From IMG/VR virus record IMGVR_UViG_3300041809_001455, positions 1 through 33,280 of that record: a stretch of 33,280 bases of DNA; one strand, given 5' to 3'. The translations under genes and the position numbers were made by a program. Every line of letters begins with the position of its first letter. Position 1 is the first letter of the stretch. Source of the DNA: a virus. Positions 22,304-29,321 of the stretch are shown here, in pieces. The notes beneath the pieces are model-generated. The model was not told the DNA's origin. It made no database searches and was given only the letters and a program-made list of their open reading frames with translations.

Positions 22304-22339
22304 AAAAAAATGTCCGATGCTGTTATACACCGGACATTT
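22304..22339 (-). terminator. intrinsic terminator after the major capsid gene
   Basis: On the - strand AAATGTCCG (forward 22331-22339 complement) pairs perfectly with CGGACATTT, a 9-bp stem around a 14-base loop, and a run of seven T (forward 22304-22310) continues from the stem. It follows the capsid stop by about 20 bases. Partial termination here would favour capsid mRNA over neck and tail mRNA. The mirror-side forward arrangement also ends in TTTAATTT, so it may work in both directions. Confidence 0.85.
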
Positions 22340-22360
22340 AATTTAGGGAAGAGTTCTGTC

Positions 22361-23401
22361 TTAAACGCCAAGCATCTGCGCGATAAAGACCGGCCTGAAG
22401 ATGATTGTTCCAAAAGTCCCTTGGCTCTTTTTCTGCTTAAACGAGCTAGAGCCGATAACAATCGGATGCGCACGAAGCTTTTCAGTGAACGCCGTAACCG
22501 CCGTCCTCTGTCCCTCATAATCTTCGATGAAAAGCTGAACCAGATTGCCGGAAGTCGTTGCATATTCGGGAGCCGTTTTCACCGTCATATTCGGGAAGTT
22601 CTTCTTCAAACGATCCGCGACATTGACGTTGAAATCAGAGGTTTTCGTCAGAGCAACTTCGGAAGTCGGAGACATGGCCAGCGTCATTTTCGAATCAAGC
22701 TCAATGAGGCCGTTTGCCTGAGTCTGCAACTGCGTCCAAAGCTTTTGAATGTCTTCGAGAACTTCGTTCGCCACGGCATTCGTCCAGCCAGTGCCGCCAG
22801 CCGCTTTCGTGATCGGAGTAATCGCCGCCGTCAGTTTAGGATCGTTTAGCAAGCCGTAATTTTCTATGCCGGAAACGCCATAGAAATACGATTTATTCTG
22901 AAACTTATTCAGCGTCAGAATCGAGGCAATATTCTTGCGATTAGCCCAATCAACGCGAGCCAGCGCGGCCTTTTCAAGTTCGCGTTCGCCCCAATTCGTC
23001 ATAACCTGATAATGATAGCTTTGACGTTGCGGGAAGTTGACGTTTACGCCCGCGCTTCCGCTTTCGGAATAATCGCCGTAAGCAGTCGTGCGACCCGTCG
23101 ATTCAATGACGGGGAACATCGCCGTTTCGGTCGTCCAATCGCCCTTCTTGACTTCTTCGCCGACAATTTCCGTTGCCTTCATCGGAGCAACGAGAATTTC
23201 AATCAGCTTCGGATCAATGTAAGTCGAAAGAAAGGCGGGAATGCCGGAGTTGCTTACCGTGATAAGAGTCGGCTGTGCGTCGCAAGCCAATCCTTCGCCG
23301 GATTCGCGCAGATAAATGTCCTTTGCCTGAAAAGCAAGGTTTGGCTGTCCCATAAAGTGGACACCCGCACGGGACGACAAGGCTTGAAGGATTGGATCCA
23401 T
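22361..23401 (-). CDS. major capsid protein (DUF2184), 346 aa
   Basis: The DUF2184 major capsid pattern is clear: IPAFLSTYIDPKLIEILVAPMKATEIVGE, WTTETAMFPVIESTGRTTAYGDYSESG, and NWGERELEKAALARVDWANRK, with a C-terminal SSSFKQKKSQGTFGTIIF. The length of 346 residues is within the usual range. The family builds the HK97-fold shell in several myoviruses. The ATG follows AAGGAG. It is followed by the terminator at 22304-22339. Confidence 0.88.
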   Translation of the reverse strand: MDPILQALSSRAGVHFMGQPNLAFQAKDIYLRESGEGLACDAQPTLITVSNSGIPAFLSTYIDPKLIEILVAPMKATEIVGEEVKKGDWTTETAMFPVIESTGRTTAYGDYSESGSAGVNVNFPQRQSYHYQVMTNWGERELEKAALARVDWANRKNIASILTLNKFQNKSYFYGVSGIENYGLLNDPKLTAAITPITKAAGGTGWTNAVANEVLEDIQKLWTQLQTQANGLIELDSKMTLAMSPTSEVALTKTSDFNVNVADRLKKNFPNMTVKTAPEYATTSGNLVQLFIEDYEGQRTAVTAFTEKLRAHPIVIGSSSFKQKKSQGTFGTIIFRPVFIAQMLGV

Positions 23402-23414
23402 TTTTTCTTTCTCC

Positions 23415-24548
23415 TTACTGAGTAATAACCGTTAACTCGCCGACAGCGGCAGCTTGTCCGGCGACCCAATTCGTCGCGACACCTGCAACTGCGGTGATCG
23501 TCGTCGAAGCGGAATATGCCGTGCAAGGAACCGAAAGAGTATAAATCCCGATTCCGCCCGCCGTCCCGGAAATCTGAGAAGCGATACAGGCGGTCGACGC
23601 GAGACTTCCGCCGGATACAGGATCGCCAACGGCGAGAGTTCCCGACCCAACAGCCGTAACGTCGAGAACGTTTCCGAAGGTCGTTACGCCAGAAGCAGAG
23701 GCCACATAAGCCGTTCCCGCCGCGCTCAGGGTATAGACACCTGCACCGCCAGCAGTTCCGCTTACCTGTGTAGCAATCGTCGCGCCCGTTGGGAAGCCCG
23801 CTCCGCCAGAGATTGTATCCCCTATGCTGATAAGCCCGGTCGTCGAAGTAATCTTGACCGTCGAACCAAAGCATGTGCAAGCAACCGAGCTAGCGGTGTT
23901 CGTTCCGCTGAGAACATAAGTTCCAGCGCCCCCCGTTGTGCCCCCGCTATCTTGGGAAACAACAGTCTGATTGCCAGCGATTCCCGTGACAACGGCGAGC
24001 GTGTCGCCGATATTGATATAACCAGTGACCGCCGTTACATCAATTCTGGTATTGTCGCCAGAATGTGCGCTTGCAGTAAAGGTTGCGCCGAAGATCGCCG
24101 TGTTCGTCGAGCCAGAAACCGCCGTCACGGAGGCCCCCGTAGCCGCCGAGCCAATCGTAATATCGCCCGTAGCATAAGTTGCATAAACCGCAGAGCCCTT
24201 CGTCGCCCCCGTCGCGCCCGTGACATTGGCAAAGTAATCGCCCGTCCGCATCAGGGTGACAGGGAAGCCAGCCGGAATAAGAACGCTCGTTTCTTGCAGA
24301 TACGTTTCGATAAGACCCTGCTGTTCACGATGAACAAAACCATCGGGAGCATTCGGAGCCGTTCCGTAACTATTCACCGTTTTCCCATCTGCGGCAATCC
24401 ACGCCATCTTGCCGATGGTCACGCCGTTCGCGCCAGCGACAAAGCCGCTTTCGGGGCCCGGAACAGACGCGCGCGGATTCTCGGAAGCAAAATCACCCGC
24501 AACGGCAGGAGCCGGATAAAGATTGACAGAAGATTGAAAGCCGCTCAT
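23415..24548 (-). CDS. gp24-like structural cement protein with three extra repeat modules, 377 aa
   Basis: Residues 1-135 match the structural cement family: FQSSVNLYPAPAVAGDFASENPRA, FVAGANGVTIGKMAW, GFVHREQQGLIETYL and LIPAGFPVTLM. After this come three tandem copies of a ~60-residue Gly/Thr-rich module (about 168-225, 230-285, 294-350) with the shared core GTxGGxGxYxLS. Cement proteins clasp capsomers; the added modules would project from the shell as decoration. A similar module is inserted into baseplate J. AAAGG precedes the ATG. Confidence 0.8.
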   Translation of the reverse strand: MSGFQSSVNLYPAPAVAGDFASENPRASVPGPESGFVAGANGVTIGKMAWIAADGKTVNSYGTAPNAPDGFVHREQQGLIETYLQETSVLIPAGFPVTLMRTGDYFANVTGATGATKGSAVYATYATGDITIGSAATGASVTAVSGSTNTAIFGATFTASAHSGDNTRIDVTAVTGYINIGDTLAVVTGIAGNQTVVSQDSGGTTGGAGTYVLSGTNTASSVACTCFGSTVKITSTTGLISIGDTISGGAGFPTGATIATQVSGTAGGAGVYTLSAAGTAYVASASGVTTFGNVLDVTAVGSGTLAVGDPVSGGSLASTACIASQISGTAGGIGIYTLSVPCTAYSASTTITAVAGVATNWVAGQAAAVGELTVITQ

Positions 24549-24562
24549 GTGATTTGCCTTTC

Positions 24563-25906
24563 TTAAGCGTTACGAATACGAGCAACGGCAGGAAACATCT
24601 TTTCCAAACCGCCAGAATCTCTCGGAGAAACGGAAGCATGTGAAGCCGGAGTAGAGGCAATTTTAAATATCGCACGAAGCGCGGCGACATCGGAAATGCC
24701 TTTATGGTCAACGCCCATTTGATCGAGCGCGAAGCCGTAAACATCAGCCGCCGAATCCATTCCGAGAACATCGCCGACCGTCTTGCGAACCTCGTTTTTC
24801 GCTTGTTCGGCGGCAAGAAGCTGATCGCGGAGAGATTTGAGCGCAGAGTCCATCGCGGCCTTCACTTCCTTTTCTCCGTCTTCTGGCTTTTCTTCGGGTT
24901 TTGCGTCTTTTGCGGGTTTGAAAAGCGAGCAAGCATCTTCGATGATTTTAGAATCAACGCCGCCGTCCGTAAGCATCTTGCGAAGCTTCCCAACAGGTTC
25001 ATCATCCGCCGCGCCTTCGGTCTTTTTTGGCATTTGCTTTTCTTTATCCTTTTCATCTTTTTTTGCGAGTGGATCATCATCCTGCCCCTGCTTTTTCGGT
25101 TTAGCCGGATTTGGCTGTTCGACATCGAGCAACGCGTCGATAACATTATCGACCTTCTGCGGATTTAAATCCTCATCCATCGCGAGAATTTTGGGGGTGA
25201 TATCGGCCTTTTTAAAAGAAGCCTTATTCGCGTCGGCGACAAGAGCTTGAAAGGCGGAATCGGCGGCGAGCTTGGGAGAAGCGGCGCAAAGTGATTCGTA
25301 AATCGCCTTGCCGAGCTTGGTCATTTTCATAATTTTCCTCTCCGGGGTAAAAGGATTCTTGTCTGAAACTACAACATCCGAACCAGCGCGACCTACTTCA
25401 ACAAGCGCAAGGTGATTACCTCGGATGTTCGTCATTCTTCCATCATAGGGTTGTCCTTTAAATTCCCCGGACTCCATGATGGGTACATAACGATAGGCGC
25501 ATGATAATTCTTTTACTTTATCATTGTCAATACCCGCAATCGCTTCTGCGTCCCAGAAGCAAAGATCGGAATCGAGATATGGATCGTTGAATGAAACGTC
25601 CGATCCGATAGCTCCGACGATTAATTCCTTTTCTGGCTTATCAACAGAAACAGGAACGTGTTTTTTGAGAATCGGCAAATTTGCAAAAGTCTGAGCGCCT
25701 TTTTCAAGTTCCTTCGGATCGCGAAAAAGCCGATAGATTTTTTCAGGATCAAGCCCAAGTTCTTTCCATCCCGGAATCTCTTTTCCATAATAGGGATTTA
25801 TTCCAGCTTTTGAAATGTGTGATTTTGTCACATGAAGCCGTCCGTCAACATCAACATGCCTAACGGAACGATCAAACGCAAAATCTTCTATCTGAGAATC
25901 CGTCAT
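24563..25906 (-). CDS. DUF2213 capsid protease/scaffold protein, 447 aa
   Basis: The N-terminal ~180 residues are a DUF2213 domain (HVTKSHISKAGINPYYGKEIPG, YRLFRDPKELEKGAQTFANLPIL, MTNIRGNHLALVEVGRAG), thought to be the prohead protease. The rest is charged, Lys/Glu/Asp-rich and helical (for example KKDEKDKEKQMPKK), as expected for a scaffold. Protease and scaffold in a single protein is common in this family. Its ATG overlaps the preceding small gene's stop (TAATG). Confidence 0.85.
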   Translation of the reverse strand: MTDSQIEDFAFDRSVRHVDVDGRLHVTKSHISKAGINPYYGKEIPGWKELGLDPEKIYRLFRDPKELEKGAQTFANLPILKKHVPVSVDKPEKELIVGAIGSDVSFNDPYLDSDLCFWDAEAIAGIDNDKVKELSCAYRYVPIMESGEFKGQPYDGRMTNIRGNHLALVEVGRAGSDVVVSDKNPFTPERKIMKMTKLGKAIYESLCAASPKLAADSAFQALVADANKASFKKADITPKILAMDEDLNPQKVDNVIDALLDVEQPNPAKPKKQGQDDDPLAKKDEKDKEKQMPKKTEGAADDEPVGKLRKMLTDGGVDSKIIEDACSLFKPAKDAKPEEKPEDGEKEVKAAMDSALKSLRDQLLAAEQAKNEVRKTVGDVLGMDSAADVYGFALDQMGVDHKGISDVAALRAIFKIASTPASHASVSPRDSGGLEKMFPAVARIRNA

Positions 25907-26013
25907 TATTTTGGCTCTGCTTTCTTTTCATCAAACACAAATACGTTATCCGGCCTCACAACATCCACGGCCTTGACGATCTCATCGGATACCTCTTCAA
26001 AGTCATCGTCCAT
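25906..26013 (-). CDS. very small acidic protein, 35 aa
   Basis: The 36-codon frame, beginning MDDDFEEVSDEIVKAVDVV, is coupled to both neighbours by overlapping stop-start TAATG signals (26013-26015 and 25906-25908). The perfect double coupling, and the lack of other coding sequence in this gap, support real expression. The product is acidic and short, with hydrophobic residues spaced as in an amphipathic helix. No function is known; an assembly cofactor for the DUF2213 protein is conceivable. Confidence 0.6.
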   Translation of the reverse strand: MDDDFEEVSDEIVKAVDVVRPDNVFVFDEKKAEPK

Positions 26014-27797
26014 TATAGCCCCGTGCAAGAACAAGAACCATTAGCCGCTACGACGGAAGTACAATAGCCAACTTGCCCATTTGTTGTCCAGCATGTCGCT
26101 TGTCCTGAGTGAGACGATGCAGAATAAACATTAAAACTCCCAACATGAGAGGATGTTCCTATTGAAACGCTATTTGTTTGTAAGTTTCCAGAACTATCAA
26201 TATAGAATATCCCACCCCCCGAATAAGTGCCCCCCGAATTAATCCCACTTGACTGCAAATATGACCCTCCAGAATTGAACGCTGGCGCAGAAATACCGAC
26301 ATAACCACTTGTGCCGTTCGCAAGGCCAATGACTAACTGGCTCGCTCCGTTTGCGCCGCCTGCAATTTGGTTTTGTAGATAGATGCAATCTTGGGCATAA
26401 GTCGGCCCCGTTGCGGAAGATTCGTAAGACCCGCAGAGGTTGACTGTTGGGGAGTTAACTACTCCCGTCGTGTAGCTTTCTAACCCAAAAATTTGAGCAG
26501 TTTGGTTCCAGATTCCGTTCCAAACGTCGTATAAAACATTTCCAAACGTCGCGCCGGAAACAACCCGATCTACGCCGTTCAAAACTGTCGTGCTTGTGCT
26601 GTCCGTTTCCGTGAACTGACCTGAGGTATTGCCGTATCCCTGCGGATTTTTAATGTTCAAAATGCTACTGTTTTTCCCATACAGGACAGGCGTGATCGTC
26701 GCCTCCTGAACACTTACGTTATCATAGATAAGCTCCGTGAACGAAACGTATGTGCTGGCTTGATAGACGGTTGCCCCGTCAATCGAGGCACTTGCTGCTC
26801 CGCCTCCATTGACTTCTGGCGCTCCCCCATAAACATAAAGCTGCGCCAGCCATGCGGTTGAATTTACCTGTGCCATGCCAGCGACAGAAGCCTTCTGAAT
26901 TGTCGGGTTGTAAAAATAATTTGGTTCCTGCACGTATGTAGAACCGAGATTTTGCAGTAGCACACCAACCGGAGTTGTGCTGTTGCCATAACCGTTCCAA
27001 ATCAGATCATAGAATGAATTTGACTGACCCCCGCCACCTGCCGACGTACTGTAAATTTTAACCGCAGCATCGCCATAGAACTTCGGAGAATAGACCTGCG
27101 CGAACTGTGTGCCGTAGAAAACAAATGGCCCTGTCGGGTTGGTTGACGTGCTGGTTGATTGATCGGTGCAGTTTACGACCGTTGGGTTATAGAAAGTCGT
27201 CGCGGCATGGTTTCCGACATAGATGCCCGTTGCGCCAGTCTGATTATTACAGTCAAAAATACCTCCGCTCACGATATACCGATTACTGACTTGCATCGTG
27301 ACGGTATTAGTCTGGGCAAGTCCAGCGCAGCCAGAGCCGCCGCATTGAAGCCGTGCAGAACCAGCGTCAATATGAGAATAGGAGCCCGGATACAGTCCAT
27401 AATAAACAAAAGTTCCGCTTCCCGTAAATTTCAGATTTACATTTGCACCAAGCGTCGGCGAGTTATCCATGCCGCTTCCGGCCAAGCTATCATCAACAAC
27501 AATCGTACAACCGTTTGTGCAAGCTGAAGAGCTATTCGCAGCCGCAACCTTATCCGTCCAGCTTGTCCCCGCGTACGACGCCGCGTTAACGGTAGGGCTG
27601 CCACCGTATGCTACAGGGAGAGGATTCGAAGAACTTATTGGCGTTCCCCATGCAGAGCCGTTCGACACGGCAACGCCAGCCGCGGGATACGTCATGGAGC
27701 CGTTTCCGCCGCCACCAGAAGGGCTTATTTCCTGTGCATTAGTTTCCGATGAAACGAGCAACGCTGCGATAATTAAAAAAAGAAGTTTTTTTATCAT
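26013..27797 (-). CDS. secreted Ser/Gly/Thr/Asn-rich beta-solenoid-like protein, 594 aa
   Basis: Residues 1-21 are a clear Sec signal peptide (KKLLFLIIAALLVSS, cleavage likely after TNA). The mature protein resembles right-handed beta-helix proteins: repeated short hydrophobic strands separated by Asn/Gly/Ser turns, for example NRYIVSGGIFDCNN and GIYVGNHAATTFYNPTVVNC. The C terminus is Cys-rich (CWTTNGQVGYC, SCSCTGL). It could be a surface or periplasmic protein made by the infected cell or a tail-spike-like molecule, but a Sec signal on a virion protein would be unusual. I cannot assign an enzyme activity. It sits within the head gene cluster. Confidence 0.75.
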   Translation of the reverse strand: MIKKLLFLIIAALLVSSETNAQEISPSGGGGNGSMTYPAAGVAVSNGSAWGTPISSSNPLPVAYGGSPTVNAASYAGTSWTDKVAAANSSSACTNGCTIVVDDSLAGSGMDNSPTLGANVNLKFTGSGTFVYYGLYPGSYSHIDAGSARLQCGGSGCAGLAQTNTVTMQVSNRYIVSGGIFDCNNQTGATGIYVGNHAATTFYNPTVVNCTDQSTSTSTNPTGPFVFYGTQFAQVYSPKFYGDAAVKIYSTSAGGGGQSNSFYDLIWNGYGNSTTPVGVLLQNLGSTYVQEPNYFYNPTIQKASVAGMAQVNSTAWLAQLYVYGGAPEVNGGGAASASIDGATVYQASTYVSFTELIYDNVSVQEATITPVLYGKNSSILNIKNPQGYGNTSGQFTETDSTSTTVLNGVDRVVSGATFGNVLYDVWNGIWNQTAQIFGLESYTTGVVNSPTVNLCGSYESSATGPTYAQDCIYLQNQIAGGANGASQLVIGLANGTSGYVGISAPAFNSGGSYLQSSGINSGGTYSGGGIFYIDSSGNLQTNSVSIGTSSHVGSFNVYSASSHSGQATCWTTNGQVGYCTSVVAANGSCSCTGL

Positions 27798-27806
27798 GAT
27801 TGTTCC

Positions 27807-28166
27807 CTATTGGAAGTTCGCAAAGAAAGCGTCGCCGGATGTTCCCGCAATACTCACCTGATCGGGAAGAACATATCCTGTTGCTGAAGAATTGCATCTG
27901 ACAGATTGGCCCGTAGAGAGCTTAATCGAAGCTCCGGTCGTCGCGTTTGCTTTGGGGCCGAAAAAAACATACATCGCGTTTCCGCTCGATCCGTTATTCT
28001 GAATCGTGCATCCGATACGATTAAGATTCTGCGCCTGAATGCTTTGAAATGTGGAGGTCGCCCCAATCGTTCCGGAGAGATTAAGGCTTGTCGTTGGCGC
28101 GGGGCCAGCAAAAGCAAGTGTTGCAGAAAAAAGAACGGCGACAAAAACGGAAAGGAAGAAGCGCAT
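27807..28166 (-). CDS. small secreted protein with signal peptide, 119 aa
   Basis: Residues 1-20 form a Sec signal (FFLSVFVAVLFSATLAFA, cleavage after AFA). The mature part, IGCTIQNNGSSGNAMYVFFGP to QVSIAGTSGDAFFANFQ, fits a pattern I recall in many phage genomes near head genes: a single compact beta domain with two conserved Cys (about residues 53 and 90). No role is known to me. GGAGCC precedes the ATG. It precedes the 594-aa secreted protein, which suggests a functional pair. Confidence 0.7.
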   Translation of the reverse strand: MRFFLSVFVAVLFSATLAFAGPAPTTSLNLSGTIGATSTFQSIQAQNLNRIGCTIQNNGSSGNAMYVFFGPKANATTGASIKLSTGQSVRCNSSATGYVLPDQVSIAGTSGDAFFANFQ

Positions 28167-28211
28167 AGTTTCGGCTCCATAAAAGCGGATTCTTCATTTC
28201 CCGATCTGGAC

Positions 28212-28239
28212 TTTATCACAAGATAGATCGTCGCGTCAA
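28212..28239 (-). promoter_or_regulatory. weak candidate promoter ahead of the two secreted-protein genes
   Basis: TTGACG (28239-28234, - strand) and GATAAA (28217-28212) are separated by 16 bp, with TG one base before the -10 box. The -35 box overlaps the head-morphogenesis stop. The -10 match is only four of six. Confidence 0.3.
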
Positions 28240-29030
28240 AAGGGTAATACGACTCTTGAACCGCATCGGCAGTTTATTTTTTCTCCGGGCATTATCTTTT
28301 CACCAGAAATGAGGCATCCTTCCGCGATTTTGAATCGCTTTCCGTTTGCGGCGACATGATCTGGACGCGGCTCTTTTCCGGCGTGCGAATGAAGCCAGAT
28401 GGCCTCCGTTATTCCAAGATCGAGAGAGCGCGCGCGATTGATCGCCGCATTTACTTTGTTTGACTGATCGCGGGCAATCAGGACGGCTTTATGCGCTGCC
28501 TTTGGATAAATCGCCTTTATCTCTTTCACCATCGTTTCAAGATCGCGCCCGACTGAATAGGAGCGCATTACGGCTCCTTGAACCTGATCGAGATATTTTC
28601 GCGGGATCGACTTTATAAGCCCTATGTTTTCTTCGATAGCGGCGTTTAAAGCGTCGGTCATAACGGGAGTCATTTTAAATTCTGTTGCCCATCCAGCATC
28701 TTTGAGCGCGGCCCGAAACGAATTGTCCGAATGATTTGCAAGACTTTTTGCATAAGCTTCGGAGATTTTGGGCGCGGATTCTTCGAATCTTGCTATCCAT
28801 CGCCGTGCAAGTTCATCCATTGTTCGCTGAATCCTGCCGGAGGGAGCTTCATCCTGAGCCTGTTCAGCGGCCTCCGCAACTCTTGGCGGAAACTTTCGAT
28901 AGGCGGCGCGGAGCCAGTATTCAAACGAGGCCGCCATATCATCAATCAGACACATCATCCGGCGTCGATATTGTGCGCGAACACCTTGATTCGGAAAAAC
29001 GGCGCGGGCGATTCTGGGTTTCTTAATCAT
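28236..29030 (-). CDS. head morphogenesis protein (Mu F / SPP1 gp7-like), 264 aa
   Basis: The C-terminal third carries the Phage_Mu_F pattern: LIARDQSNKVNAAINRARSLDLGITEAIWLHSHAGKEPRPDHVAANGKRF and a terminal INCRCGSRVVLPF. The N-terminal part is helical. The protein stays with the portal and helps DNA packaging or minor head completion. I chose ATG 29030; alternative in-frame ATG 29054 (MPVGGSQE) and a longer frame exist, but the operator-rich region begins just upstream. GGGAGG precedes the start. Confidence 0.8.
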   Translation of the reverse strand: MIKKPRIARAVFPNQGVRAQYRRRMMCLIDDMAASFEYWLRAAYRKFPPRVAEAAEQAQDEAPSGRIQRTMDELARRWIARFEESAPKISEAYAKSLANHSDNSFRAALKDAGWATEFKMTPVMTDALNAAIEENIGLIKSIPRKYLDQVQGAVMRSYSVGRDLETMVKEIKAIYPKAAHKAVLIARDQSNKVNAAINRARSLDLGITEAIWLHSHAGKEPRPDHVAANGKRFKIAEGCLISGEKIMPGEKINCRCGSRVVLPF

Positions 29031-29321
29031 TTCCTGAGAGCCTCCCACAGGCATATTTTGTGTGTGGTATCTGAATACCACACAAGATGGGGTAATTAGA
29101 TACCGCATAATTAATAAGTGGGGTATCCTGATACCGGGAAGAGGGAAAATAAAAAATATTTTCCTTTAGAAACAATAAAATAGTTGATGATAAAAAAAGC
29201 GACGAAAAAATCCGTGTTAGATTCTTTCTTTGTTGTCTTTCACTTCGCATACGCTCGTTCAAGCGGTTGCCTTCGGCGACCAAGCCCCCTTGGATCACCC
29301 GTTCTTTGCTAAAAAAAGCGT
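29031..29321. other. AT-rich intergenic region with operator-like palindromes in the late operon
   Basis: This 291-base gap between the portal and head-morphogenesis genes has no convincing gene; a 100-codon - strand frame that begins at an ATGA overlap with the portal is low in protein-like character. It contains three 14-bp palindromes (separate entry), an 8-bp AT-rich hairpin (GGAAAATA 29144-29151 with TATTTTCC 29157-29164), and a possible - strand promoter (TTGTTT 29175-29170, TATTTT 29151-29146, 18-bp spacer). Confidence 0.5.
29061..29135. promoter_or_regulatory. three 14-bp GGTAT/ATACC palindromes, candidate operator array
   Basis: GGTATCTGAATACC (29066-29079), GGTAATTAGATACC (29091-29104) and GGTATCCTGATACC (29122-29135) share length, half-sites and arm spacing. 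The first extends to 10-bp arms (TGTGTGGTAT/ATACCACACA, 29061-29084). Centres are 25 and 31 bp apart. This is the arrangement of a repressor or activator operator cluster, here within the structural operon ahead of the head-morphogenesis gene. Confidence 0.6.

Noticed and set aside
23454-24566. 370-codon + strand frame opposite the cement protein
   Set aside because: It is a shadow of a Gly/Thr/Ala-rich gene; the product is Arg/Ser-rich nonsense with no ribosome site, and the - strand frame matches a known family.
29225-29320. Possible tRNA-like segment downstream of the portal gene
   Set aside because: A GTTCAAG string suggested a T-loop, but no acceptor, anticodon or T-arm pairing could be built around it.
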